The notes under the pieces were generated by a model. It was not told where the DNA came from, did no database searches, and saw only the letters and a list, made by a program, of their open reading frames with translations. This document shows, in pieces, positions 43,010 through 50,403 of a DNA stretch of 64,000 bases (positions within the stretch are counted from its first letter, which is position 1; each line of letters opens with the position of its first letter). The translations under genes were made by a program, and so were the position numbers. The DNA lies in the NCBI RefSeq assembly GCF_030345795.1, contig NZ_JAUALB010000001.1, positions 5,386,001 to 5,450,000 of the forward strand, written 5' to 3'. The stretch is from Micromonospora sp. WMMA1363. Its GTDB lineage: Bacteria; Actinomycetota; Actinomycetes; Mycobacteriales; Micromonosporaceae.

Positions 43010-43810
43010 TCAATTGCGCGGCCCGGGGCATCCGGGTCCGTTGTCGCGCTTGGACTGAGGCCTGAAGTACGGACAGAAGAAGCAGGTGTCGTCATCAGGT
43101 GTACTGGGGATGTCAGTGAGCGTCTTCAATCCGCTGAGCAGTTCCTCTGCCATGGCCTTGCGGCGGTCAGTGAGCCGGAACACCTCCTCCAGCAGCGCGT
43201 CGTCCTGGGGCCCCGTGGCCCGCTCCCAGACGTAGAGGCCGTCCAGGCTCGCGGCGGTGCGGGGATAGGCGGCCAGCGCGACGCGCGTCACCGGCAGCCC
43301 GAGAACTCGGTAGCCCTTGCCGTAGAGCAGGAGCTGAATGACGTAGTGAATGGGCGGCCCGGCGGCACTGCGGACCTTCGCCATGGAGGACTGGCCGAGG
43401 ATCTTGTGATCTACGACAGCCGTTTCCTGTGCGTCGTACAGATCCGCCGTGCCGGGGTGCTCCGGGTGCGGGGTCACCTTCTGCTCGGCCAACCAGCGGG
43501 GAAAGTCAAGTCCGGCGTTGGCTGCCGTGAACGCGTCCGCCAGCCAGGCGTGTACCGCGGTGCCGATGACGCTGGCCCACGGGTCCACTACGTGGTTCGT
43601 GGTGGGCAGACCTGCCAGCTTGCCGACCACCTGCCGGTCGCAGGGCGAACCCAGCTCAGACGGCCCCAGGTGCCGTTGCAGGTTACGGTCACTGCTGTTG
43701 GCCTGCTCGACCACGACACGGCGCAGCTCGGCGGCGTACCGACCAGCCCAGGACGTGTTGCCCTCCAGCCTGGTGGGTCCGGTGCGCATGAATTCAGCTA
43801 CCGACTGCAT
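43010..43810 (-). CDS. Cas4/RecB-like PD-(D/E)XK nuclease with Fe-S cysteines
   Basis: A 266-residue protein. HLGPSELGSPCDRQ (Cys57), H87, D123 and D134-x-K136 (VVDHK) make a PD-(D/E)XK active site. Cys243, Cys246 and Cys261 with Cys57 give the four ligands expected for the iron-sulfur cluster of Cas4/AddB-type nucleases. Stand-alone phage Cas4-like proteins act in recombination or replication. No CRISPR array or other cas gene is present, so it is not part of a CRISPR system here. Confidence 0.75.
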   Translation of the reverse strand: MQSVAEFMRTGPTRLEGNTSWAGRYAAELRRVVVEQANSSDRNLQRHLGPSELGSPCDRQVVGKLAGLPTTNHVVDPWASVIGTAVHAWLADAFTAANAGLDFPRWLAEQKVTPHPEHPGTADLYDAQETAVVDHKILGQSSMAKVRSAAGPPIHYVIQLLLYGKGYRVLGLPVTRVALAAYPRTAASLDGLYVWERATGPQDDALLEEVFRLTDRRKAMAEELLSGLKTLTDIPSTPDDDTCFFCPYFRPQSKRDNGPGCPGPRN

Positions 43811-43946
43811 GAGCAGGCACCCCCCGGGGGCTCCCAGTTACTGTGCTGAGCACTGGCCCGCGCGCAGATACGGCAGTCCATTCCCAACAACCGTTCTCGG
43901 TAATCAGGTACTTGGCGCGGAAGCGCGCCTCCTCGACGCTGGTCAT
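43794..43946 (-). CDS. Truncated HNH endonuclease N-terminus, 50 aa
   Basis: A 50-residue frame from ATG 43946, overlapping the WhiB stop. RFRAKYLITENGCWEWTA matches the N-terminus of free-standing phage HNH endonucleases, but the frame stops before the zinc and HNH residues that should follow. It is most likely a decayed homing endonuclease. A short functional peptide cannot be excluded. Confidence 0.5.
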   Translation of the reverse strand: MTSVEEARFRAKYLITENGCWEWTAVSARGPVLSTVTGSPRGVPAHAVGS

Positions 43947-44239
43947 GCCGCAACCTCCACAGCCCGCGTAGTGCGACGCTTGAGCTTGCGGCGCTCCCGC
44001 TCGGAGAGGCCGCCCCAGATGCCGTACCGCTCGTCGTTGTCGAGCGCGTATTCGAGGCACTCGGTCCTGACCTCACACCGTCGGCAGACCCGCTTCGCCA
44101 CGTCGGGCGAGCCGCCCTTGTCCGGGTAGAACGCTTCCGGGTCGGTCTGCGGGCACTGTGCCCGTTCCTGCCACTCCTCGGCGGCGGCGAGAAGGTCGTA
44201 GATGTCGTTACGGTGAGTCGTGGTGAGCCTCATACGCAT
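43943..44239 (-). CDS. whiB: WhiB-family transcription regulator
   Basis: A 98-residue protein. Four cysteines C29, C52, C55 and C61 (C-x22-CxxC-x5-C) would bind a [4Fe-4S] cluster. The GIWGG turn at 73-77 and a basic C-terminus (RERRKLKRR) complete the family signature. WhiB proteins bind the primary sigma factor. Phage copies can repress host whiB genes and alter septation or block superinfection, as shown for mycobacteriophage TM4. Located in the early operon beside short overlapping genes. Confidence 0.92.
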   Translation of the reverse strand: MRMRLTTTHRNDIYDLLAAAEEWQERAQCPQTDPEAFYPDKGGSPDVAKRVCRRCEVRTECLEYALDNDERYGIWGGLSERERRKLKRRTTRAVEVAA

Positions 44240-44240
44240 G

Positions 44241-44567
44241 TCAATCTCTTCCGCGTAAGGTGGCGTACCGGTCGGCGAGACCCGGCCGTGTCTCGCCGAC
44301 CGGGGTGGGGCGGATTGTGTCGCCCAGTTCGGTGAGCAGGGCGGTTACGGCCCGGTCCGCGTCGAATCCGTCCGCGCCGCCGGCCTCGGCGAGGGCGAGG
44401 CCGAGCCGCCAGTCGTGGCCGGGCTCGGTCAGCCAGTCGGCGAGTGCGGTCAGGATCAGGTCGGCGCGGTGGGCGGCGTCGTCGCATGTGCCGCAGTCGG
44501 CGTCGGGGCAGTCGCTGGTGTGAGGCGAGACGATGGCGACGATCTGATCGCGCAGTGTGGCGGTCAC
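44241..44567 (-). CDS. Hypothetical early protein, 108 aa
   Basis: A 108-residue protein from GTG 44567, coupled to the previous gene by GTGA. CPDADCGTCDDAAHRAD may bind metal; the rest is acidic and helical, ending PVGETRPGLADRYATL. No family recognised. Confidence 0.5.
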   Translation of the reverse strand: MTATLRDQIVAIVSPHTSDCPDADCGTCDDAAHRADLILTALADWLTEPGHDWRLGLALAEAGGADGFDADRAVTALLTELGDTIRPTPVGETRPGLADRYATLRGRD

Positions 44568-44911
44568 CGTTCGGTCCCCTTCGCTGTGGCTTCGCGGGCG
44601 GCGAGGATGCCGACGCGCAGCTGCTGGCTGGTGGTGAGCGCCCGGTCGCGTTGGGCGCGGAGGTCCCGGTTCTCACAGGCCAGGCCATCGGCGACCTGCC
44701 GCCATTGGCGGGTGTGCCGGGTCAGCCGGTCGCAGGCGGCGTGGGCGATGTCCAGTTGGTCGGCGAGGCGGTCCCGCTCACCGGCCAGGCCGTGGTTGAT
44801 GCGGGTCAGGGCCGCGCTGTCGGCTTCGGCGACGGTGCGGCGCCGGTTGGCCTCGTCGAGGGCGGCGCGGGTCAGCTCGAGGGCGGCGGTCAGCTCATCG
44901 ACGGCGGTCAC
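44564..44911 (-). CDS. Coiled-coil early protein, 115 aa
   Basis: A 115-residue protein, almost entirely predicted coiled coil (ALELTRAALDEANRRRTVAEA and following heptads). It overlaps the neighbouring genes by four bases at each end. Function unknown; possibly an oligomeric scaffold or inhibitor of a host process. Confidence 0.55.
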   Translation of the reverse strand: MTAVDELTAALELTRAALDEANRRRTVAEADSAALTRINHGLAGERDRLADQLDIAHAACDRLTRHTRQWRQVADGLACENRDLRAQRDRALTTSQQLRVGILAAREATAKGTER

Positions 44912-45633
44912 CGGTCCACCTCCGGCGGCTGGATCAGCGCGCTGTACAACTCGATAGCGGAGCGTTGGAGCTGGTCAACGGTCGGTTTCAGCGCACCCCA
45001 TGCCGCAGCCCCGGCCGCAGCCCATGCCGCAGCCCCGGCCGCATCCCATGCCGCAGCCCCGGCCGCATCCCATGCCGCAGCCCCGGCCGCAGTCCCGGCC
45101 GCAGCCCCGGCCGCATCCCTGGCCGCAGCCCTGGCCGCATCCCTGGCCGCATCCCTGGCCGCATCCCTGGCCGCATCCCTGGTCGCAGCCCTGGCCGTAT
45201 CCCTGGCCGCCGCAGCCTTGTCGTAGCCGACCCGAACGACCGGCCCGGCGGCCTGCGCGGCAGCCAGGTCCACGATGCGCCGCAGATCCCGCAGCGCACT
45301 CGCCTCCACCGTCAACCCGGCCAGGTCCAGCCACGCCGGGGTGTACGTGCGGATCAGCCAGTCCAGCGCCATGTAGCTGCGGCGCTCATCCAGGCCGTCG
45401 CTCCTGGTACCGACCAGGGACGGGATCAACGGCACCAGGGACTGCCGCTGGTCGTCGGGTAGCACGTCGTTCAGGCCGCGGCCGAACGCCCCCAGCACCG
45501 GGGACACGCATCGCGGAGCGTCGTCGTGGGGCTCGCCGGCGAACCAAGCGACGGCCTCCAGCAGGCAGACGCCGTCCTCGCGGTCGTTGTGGGCGCCCTT
45601 GTCGAGGGTGATGACGGTCAGGTCGATGGTCAT
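44908..45633 (-). CDS. Phage early protein with alanine-rich tetrapeptide repeats
   Basis: A 241-residue protein from ATG 45633. The N-terminal 120 residues (DGVCLLEAVAWFAGEPHDD, DERRSYMALDWLIR) form a domain seen in many uncharacterised actinophage proteins. Residues about 135-210 are tetrapeptide repeats of the type A-x-D-A and then AAAW-DAAG, encoded by 12-bp units on the DNA at 44997-45213. The last 25 residues are a normal helix. The repeats probably form a long alanine helix. A different gene at 7096 also carries 12-bp repeats. Confidence 0.6.
   Translation of the reverse strand: MTIDLTVITLDKGAHNDREDGVCLLEAVAWFAGEPHDDAPRCVSPVLGAFGRGLNDVLPDDQRQSLVPLIPSLVGTRSDGLDERRSYMALDWLIRTYTPAWLDLAGLTVEASALRDLRRIVDLAAAQAAGPVVRVGYDKAAAARDTARAATRDAARDAARDAARDAARAAARDAAGAAAGTAAGAAAWDAAGAAAWDAAGAAAWAAAGAAAWGALKPTVDQLQRSAIELYSALIQPPEVDR
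44997..45213. repeat. 12-bp tandem repeats inside an early gene
   Basis: On the plus strand the units alternate GCCGCAGCCCCG, GCCGCATCCCAT and GCCGCATCCCTG. They are in frame with the minus-strand gene and arranged in blocks, consistent with slippage or unequal exchange. Confidence 0.8.
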
Positions 45634-45866
45634 GTGAGGCTCCAGATCAGCAGGGCGATCAGTAGGTAGAGGCACACGCCGATGGGTAGGCCGATCAGCA
45701 GGCCGGTCCACACGCGGGCGTCCAGGGGGTAGGTGAGGCGCCGCCGGGGTGCGGGGGCGGCGGGGCAGGCGGGGCCGTGGGTGCGGCCGGGTGGGGTCCA
45801 GCAGCCGCGGCAGCAGCGGGGGCCGTCGTGGATGGGTCCGGTGTCGGGGCGGTGCCGGCCGGTCAC
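45630..45866 (-). CDS. Small membrane protein with N-terminal Cys motif
   Basis: A 78-residue protein from GTG 45866. The N-terminal half has Cys pairs (CCRGCW, CPA) and the C-terminal half is one membrane helix (GLLIGLPIGVCLYLLIALLIW). It could be a small superinfection-exclusion or holin-like protein; there is no direct evidence. Confidence 0.5.
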   Translation of the reverse strand: MTGRHRPDTGPIHDGPRCCRGCWTPPGRTHGPACPAAPAPRRRLTYPLDARVWTGLLIGLPIGVCLYLLIALLIWSLT

Positions 45867-46099
45867 GACCGCGCCTGACCCGGGTTGGCGGTCGTCCGGG
45901 CGGGCCGCTGCCGCCGCGGTTTGGCGGGCTCGATCAGGCCGAGGATTTCCGCGATGTCACCGGGCCCGTCCAGGCCGCGGCGGCGTAGGTAGGCGAGTGC
46001 GTGTGCCTGCCGCTGTTCGCGGGCGATGCGGTCCTGTTCAGCGGCGGATAGGCGGGCGGTGTTGGTGCCGCCGTCGATACGGTCGATGCCGACCATCAC
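45863..46099 (-). CDS. Small charged protein, 78 aa
   Basis: A 78-residue protein, N-terminally helical (LSAAEQDRIAREQRQAHALAYL) with a basic proline-rich C-terminus. Coupled on both sides by four-base overlaps. No family recognised. Confidence 0.45.
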   Translation of the reverse strand: MMVGIDRIDGGTNTARLSAAEQDRIAREQRQAHALAYLRRRGLDGPGDIAEILGLIEPAKPRRQRPARTTANPGQARS

Positions 46100-46305
46100 G
46101 CCACCTCCCGCAGCGCTGGGTCGGTCAGCGGCTCCAGGCCGGGACAGTGCCGGGGCAGGTGCACCGTGGCGCCGATAGCGGCCTCCACGTCAGCCACCGT
46201 GGCCCGGCAGGCATCAATCAGGTTGTCGGTGTCCGCGACGAGCTCGGCAAGACGGACGAGGTCGGTGTGTGGTCCGGCCGTGGCCGGCCATGTCGGGGCG
46301 CTCAC
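46096..46305 (-). CDS. Small helical protein, 69 aa
   Basis: A 69-residue protein from GTG 46305, coupled to the previous stop. The middle (VRLAELVADTDNLIDACRAT) is helical and acidic. No family recognised; one of the array of short early genes. Confidence 0.45.
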   Translation of the reverse strand: MSAPTWPATAGPHTDLVRLAELVADTDNLIDACRATVADVEAAIGATVHLPRHCPGLEPLTDPALREVA

Positions 46306-46550
46306 CGGGCACCGTCCTCGATTGTGAAGCTGCCGCCGTTGCTGAAGCCGCAGGTGATGCCGCCACGCATGTGGTCCATGCCGACCCACACCTCGACATC
46401 CTTGGAGATCAGGAAGCGGCGGGCGTAGCGGTAGATCTGCTCCGCCAGGTGGTCGGCATCCACGGCGTGCGCGTCGAGCGGCGGCACATCTCGCGTACGC
46501 CCGATGCGATCGAAGACGATGCGGTAGTGCGTCATGCTGGTGGCGCTCAT
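46302..46550 (-). CDS. Small early protein, 82 aa
   Basis: An 82-residue protein from ATG 46550. It reads as an alpha/beta fold (MTHYRIVFDRIGRTRDVPPL ... VEVWVGMDHMRGGITCGF) like many uncharacterised actinophage proteins. Overlaps both neighbours by four bases. Function unknown. Confidence 0.5.
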   Translation of the reverse strand: MSATSMTHYRIVFDRIGRTRDVPPLDAHAVDADHLAEQIYRYARRFLISKDVEVWVGMDHMRGGITCGFSNGGSFTIEDGAR

Positions 46551-46741
46551 CGCTGGCCTCCGGTGGTGAGCGGGTGTCGGCGGGCGTGCTCGGCGGCGAT
46601 CAAACGGCGGGCCTGCTCGGCGTAGTGGCCGGTTTCCACGGCGTGTTCGGCGGCGACCTCGGCCAGTTCGGTGTCCGACAGGTCGGGTAGGTCGCGGGTG
46701 AGGTGCCGCAGGACGATGGCCTCCGCCGCTGCCGGGCTCAC
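46547..46741 (-). CDS. Small helical protein, 64 aa
   Basis: A 64-residue acidic helical protein (SDTELAEVAAEHAVETGHYA). Overlaps neighbours by four bases. No family recognised. Confidence 0.45.
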   Translation of the reverse strand: MSPAAAEAIVLRHLTRDLPDLSDTELAEVAAEHAVETGHYAEQARRLIAAEHARRHPLTTGGQR

Positions 46742-47256
46742 CGGGCACCGTCCTCGGCTGTGATCCGGTCAGCGAGGCGCTGGATCGCCGCGAACTGCCG
46801 CTTGGCGGCGCGGCGCCAATAGGTGTACATCTCCTGCGCGCCGGGCTCCCCGTCGCGGGCGCGCCTCTCGGCGTACGCGGCGGCCTGCCGCGACGACCCG
46901 TAGCGGATGGTCATTTCCCCGATGGCGTCACGTAGCCGGTAGGTGGCGAGGCGGTTGCGCACAGTGTCCGCCGGGTCGGCGGGGGACTCCCAGTAGTCCG
47001 GTTCCGGCTGGCTGATCGTGACCGTGCCGAGAAGGCGGTCGTCGCTGTCAGCGATGTCCACAACTCGTCCGTCCCTGCTGATGATCAGCGTGATGTCGCT
47101 GAGGTCGTAGCCGGCGGAGCTCAGCTCGTCGCGGATCCTGTCGAGGATCTCGTCGAGGTCGGTGGTGGCGGCGACCTGGGCGGGCGAGATGTCGAGGACA
47201 CCGAAGTCAAGGGTGATCGGCTGGTTCGGGTTGAGGTGGGTAGGCTGCTGGTGCAT
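46738..47256 (-). CDS. Hypothetical early protein, 172 aa
   Basis: A 172-residue protein with a clear ribosome binding site (CAAGGAG). An N-terminal acidic alpha/beta region (ITLIISRDGRVVDIADSDD) is followed by a basic helical C-terminus (RQAAAYAERRARDG, RRAAKRQFAAIQRLAD). First gene of the overlapping array running to 44241. No family recognised. Confidence 0.5.
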   Translation of the reverse strand: MHQQPTHLNPNQPITLDFGVLDISPAQVAATTDLDEILDRIRDELSSAGYDLSDITLIISRDGRVVDIADSDDRLLGTVTISQPEPDYWESPADPADTVRNRLATYRLRDAIGEMTIRYGSSRQAAAYAERRARDGEPGAQEMYTYWRRAAKRQFAAIQRLADRITAEDGAR

Positions 47257-47330
47257 CTGGACTCCTTGGTGATCAGGTTTGGTCCGGGTGTTGGGCCCCT
47301 GCCGGTGGTGCGGTGGGGGCTCGTCTTGTG

Positions 47331-48074
47331 TCAGGCGTCGATTTGCTGCCAGGCAGCGTCGAACAGCGGCCGATCCCGCTCCGTGTAGCCGGCGACAGCC
47401 CGTAGGGCCCCATCCACGAACCGCTCGACCTTCGGCGGTCCCGTGTCGTGTTTGAGCTGGTACAGGCCTTTCACCCGCTTACCGAACGTCGATGACAGGG
47501 ATCGCAAAGCCGATCCGGTGACGCCTCGATCCGTCAGGTACTCCCCGACGGTCAGTGGCCTGGACGCCGGGTCGATGTCGGGTTCCTCGCCGAGGGCTCG
47601 GGCGGCGACGTGGCGTGCTTTGGCCTCAAGCCAGGCGGGGTCGACGATGCCTCGCAGTTCGGCGAGGACGGTGGCCTGTGCCCGTGCCCGGTCGATGATG
47701 TGGGTGAGTTGATCTTCGGTGGCGCAGGGGTTGATGGCGCCACCGTGGGTCCAGTACGCCTCGATGGCGTCAGCGACCTCGTTTTGGTAGGCGACGAGTT
47801 TGGGGCGGATGCGGGCGGCGACACGCTTCTCGTCGATCGTGGCGAGGAGCATCAGGAAGGTACGGACGTCGACCGTGGTCATGTCGCGGTATTGATCTTG
47901 CGTGGGGCTGGTGCCTACGGTCGCCCAGGACTTGGCCTTCAGTTTCCTGAGCTGGGTCGCATAGTCGATCCCCAGAAGCTCAAGCGCCGGGCGGAGCACG
48001 ATGTGCGGCTTGCCGTTGTGGTCAACGGCGAGGATCTCGTCACCGTTGAACGGGATGCGGATCAACTGGCTCAT
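47331..48074 (-). CDS. Phage antirepressor (P22 AR N-terminal type)
   Basis: A 247-residue protein. The N-terminal 120 residues (IPFNGDEILAVDHNGKPHIV ... GIDYATQLRKLK) match the antirepressor N-terminal domain; the SPTQDQYRDMTTVDVRTFLML segment is typical. The C-terminal half (PLTVGEYLTDRGVTGSALRS) may be the DNA- or target-binding part. Such proteins inactivate the prophage repressor or act as early regulators. It lies next to the immunity genes, as expected. Confidence 0.75.
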   Translation of the reverse strand: MSQLIRIPFNGDEILAVDHNGKPHIVLRPALELLGIDYATQLRKLKAKSWATVGTSPTQDQYRDMTTVDVRTFLMLLATIDEKRVAARIRPKLVAYQNEVADAIEAYWTHGGAINPCATEDQLTHIIDRARAQATVLAELRGIVDPAWLEAKARHVAARALGEEPDIDPASRPLTVGEYLTDRGVTGSALRSLSSTFGKRVKGLYQLKHDTGPPKVERFVDGALRAVAGYTERDRPLFDAAWQQIDA

Positions 48075-48089
48075 GGGGCTCCTCTGCGG

Positions 48090-48308
48090 TCAGGCGGCGC
48101 GACTGCGTGTCTCGGCGAGTGGTCCGTTGAGGGCTGGCTGGTGCCCGGCCGCCTCAATCGCGGCCACGTCGGCGGGAGAGAACCGCACTAGGCGGGACTC
48201 GGGGTGGCGGGTGAACGGCCACTGCCGCGTTTGCACACGGACCTCGACGAACCGCTCGGAGACGCCGAAGTACGCAGCGAGCTCCTCCTGGTTCAGGTGC
48301 CGGTTCAT
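48090..48308 (-). CDS. xis: Excisionase-like HTH protein
   Basis: A 72-residue protein from ATG 48308. LNQEELAAYFGVSERFVEVRV then FSPADVAAIEAAG is the winged-helix pattern of excisionase/AlpA/MerR-type proteins. Size and closeness to the integrase and immunity region fit an excisionase controlling excision. Symbol assigned by family and position. A small transcription regulator is the alternative. Confidence 0.6.
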   Translation of the reverse strand: MNRHLNQEELAAYFGVSERFVEVRVQTRQWPFTRHPESRLVRFSPADVAAIEAAGHQPALNGPLAETRSRAA

Positions 48309-48547
48309 GCAGCGTCCTTCAGCAGGGTTCGGCGTTGCCGGGGGCCGGTTAGCTTCAGCGCGGCACAAATCCGGGCGTAGACCGGAGGCGATACCCGGCG
48401 GCGGTCGCCACGCTCGATCTGAGATAGGTACTGGAGGGTGATGCCGCAGGTCGGTGCGAACTCGCCCAGTGTCTTGCCCTGGAGCTTGCGAAGCTCTCTG
48501 AGCTTCTCGCCGTCGATCCCGATAGCTGCGGGCCGTGGTGTGTCCAT
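48305..48547 (-). CDS. XRE-family HTH regulator (Cro-like)
   Basis: An 80-residue protein. KLRELRKLQGKTLGEFA ... GITLQYLSQIERGDRR is a classic Cro/CI helix-turn-helix, and PPVYARICAALKL closes the five-helix domain. It is first in the minus-strand early operon and divergent from the plus-strand HTH gene at 48694, so the two likely form the lysogeny switch. Confidence 0.75.
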   Translation of the reverse strand: MDTPRPAAIGIDGEKLRELRKLQGKTLGEFAPTCGITLQYLSQIERGDRRRVSPPVYARICAALKLTGPRQRRTLLKDAA

Positions 48548-48566
48548 GAAGACAACCTTAGCCAGA

Positions 48567-48596
48567 AGTCAGCAAGAGTCAACAGGAGTAAGCAGG
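48567..48596. promoter_or_regulatory. Three tandem 10-bp operator-like repeats
   Basis: AGTCAGCAAG, AGTCAACAGG and AGTAAGCAGG lie end to end, one helical turn apart, in the gap between the two divergent HTH genes. This placement suits cooperative repressor binding on one face of the DNA at the lysogeny switch. Confidence 0.6.
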
Positions 48597-48693
48597 TATC
48601 GCCCGTTAACATGTGCAACCATCAGCCGAACGGCTGGTTCTGGGGGGTGCTGGCAACTGTTCTCAGCCATATTCCGCTGGCAGAATGCCGAGC

Positions 48694-49104
48694 ATGGATG
48701 AGCTGCGGCAGCGTGATCGACTGGCTAGCTTGGTTCGGTCTAGACGGATGGAACTCGGATTGAGCGTCAGCAAGGCTGCCCAAGCAGCAGGTATCGACAG
48801 GGCTACCTGGACGTACCTGGAGAACGGCAGCCGGCGGACGGCTGAGTTCAACTACGCCGGCATCGAGCGTGCGCTTCAGTGGAAGGCGGGCAGTATCGGC
48901 GGCGTCCTGGGGGGTCGACAGCCAGAGTTGGCTGCTCCAGAGCCTGAGGTCGACGAGGAGTTGGAGCTGGTTCGCACCGATCCGCGTCTCACTTCCGCCA
49001 TGAAGGAGAAGATCATTGGTCTCATCCTTGAGCGAAGAGAGCGCGACAGAGCGTCCGCGATCGAGGACACTCGACGAATGATCGACCTGTTCCGGCGAGG
49101 CTGA
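48694..49104 (+). CDS. XRE-family repressor
   Basis: A 136-residue protein from ATG 48694 (ATG 48685 is also possible; no strong ribosome binding site, so leaderless translation is possible). The HTH is LVRSRRMELGLSVSKAAQAA ... DRATWTYLENGSR. A C-terminal acidic, helical region (VDEELELVRTDPRLTSAMKE) probably mediates dimerisation. It lies three bases before the integrase start, so repressor and integrase are probably co-transcribed during lysogeny. Confidence 0.75.
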   Translation: MDELRQRDRLASLVRSRRMELGLSVSKAAQAAGIDRATWTYLENGSRRTAEFNYAGIERALQWKAGSIGGVLGGRQPELAAPEPEVDEELELVRTDPRLTSAMKEKIIGLILERRERDRASAIEDTRRMIDLFRRG

Positions 49105-49107
49105 CCC

Positions 49108-50325
49108 GTGTGGGTGGAGAAGAACGGACCGACCTGGCGCATCCGTGACTTCGTAGACGGCAAGAAGGTCACCCTGGAGATGGGTTGGCCGAACAAGACG
49201 TCGGCCAAGAAGAGGCTGACCACCCTGCAAGCCGACCGGCTGCGTGGCGACTTCATTGACCCGCGGGCCGGGAAGTTGACGGTGGCCGAGTGGGTGGCCG
49301 AGTGGTGGCCCGGCCATGAAATCGGCCTTAAGCCGACTTCCCGGCAATCGGAGGGCAGCCGCGTGCGGATGCACATCGTGCCGCTGCTCGGACACCTCAC
49401 TCTCGATGAGGTCGACAACCTCGTCATTCAGGCTTGGATCACGAAGCTTATGGCCGGTCTGCCCGATCTGGATCGACCCGGGAAGTGGGTGCGCCGCCCA
49501 ATCTCCGCGAAGACCGTGCGGTCCTGCCACGGGCTGCTGCACAGCATGATGAGCGCCGCTGTGCGTGCCCGGAAGATCCGCACCAATCCGTGTGCAGACA
49601 CGAAACTGCCGAAGCTCACGCCGCGGGAGATGCGTTTCCTCACCGAACCGGAAGCCGGTCGGCTGCACGCTGCCGTGCCGGAGCACTGGCGGCCATTGGT
49701 GTTGCTGCTGATCTCTACCGGCCTGCGCTGGGGCGAGGCTGCAGGCCTCCAGATCAAGAACCTCGACGTGTTCGACGGCAAACTAACCGTGGAACGGGCG
49801 ATGCACGAGATGGCTGACGGGTCGCTGATCTTCGGCACGCCGAAAACGGTTAGGGGTCGGCGCACGGTGACGTTCACGCCCAAGGTTGCGCAGATCCTGG
49901 CACCACTGGTCGTCGACAAGGGCCGAGACGACCTGGTTTTCGGCACGCCGACGGGGAAGCCGGTGCGGGCGCGCAACTTCCGCCGGGGCTGGCTGGAGTG
50001 GACCAGCTCGGCCGGGCTAGCCGGGCTGCGTATCCACGACCTACGGCACACCCAGGCCGCGTGGTTGATCTCGGCCCGGCCACCGGTGCCATTGTCGGCA
50101 ATCTCCCGGCGGCTCGGGCACGGGTCGATCGCGGTCACCGATGGTCTGTACGGACACCTGTTGCCGCAGGTCGACGCGGGGATTCTTACCGCGGTTGCGG
50201 ACGCCCTAGAGCACGTCGACCCGGCGGTCATCGCTGCTGAGATTGCTGACGAGACGGCCGACGATCTGGAGTCGCAGGAGGCTGCGAGGCGTAGGGGAGA
50301 GGTAGGGGAACCGACGTGCGCCTAG
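49108..50325 (+). CDS. int: Tyrosine-family site-specific integrase
   Basis: A 405-residue integrase from GTG 49108. It has an N-terminal arm-binding region, a core-binding helical domain (about 58-165), then the catalytic domain with R207 (STGLRWGE), K246, H310-x-x-R313 (HDLRH), H338 (LGHGS) and the nucleophile Y348 (GLYGH). All six residues are present, so the enzyme should be active. The 3' tRNA remnant 78 bases downstream is its attachment site. Confidence 0.92.
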   Translation: MWVEKNGPTWRIRDFVDGKKVTLEMGWPNKTSAKKRLTTLQADRLRGDFIDPRAGKLTVAEWVAEWWPGHEIGLKPTSRQSEGSRVRMHIVPLLGHLTLDEVDNLVIQAWITKLMAGLPDLDRPGKWVRRPISAKTVRSCHGLLHSMMSAAVRARKIRTNPCADTKLPKLTPREMRFLTEPEAGRLHAAVPEHWRPLVLLLISTGLRWGEAAGLQIKNLDVFDGKLTVERAMHEMADGSLIFGTPKTVRGRRTVTFTPKVAQILAPLVVDKGRDDLVFGTPTGKPVRARNFRRGWLEWTSSAGLAGLRIHDLRHTQAAWLISARPPVPLSAISRRLGHGSIAVTDGLYGHLLPQVDAGILTAVADALEHVDPAVIAAEIADETADDLESQEAARRRGEVGEPTCA

Positions 50326-50403
50326 ATGGGCCTCCACGTGGTCCGATGGGCCTCCATCGCAGGTCACGCCACTCGTGGACCTGTGACCTGGGGCGTAAGG
50401 CGA

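Noticed and set aside
43010..43810. Cas4-like nuclease as part of a CRISPR system
   Set aside because: No cas1/cas2, effector or array in the window; phage recombination context fits better.
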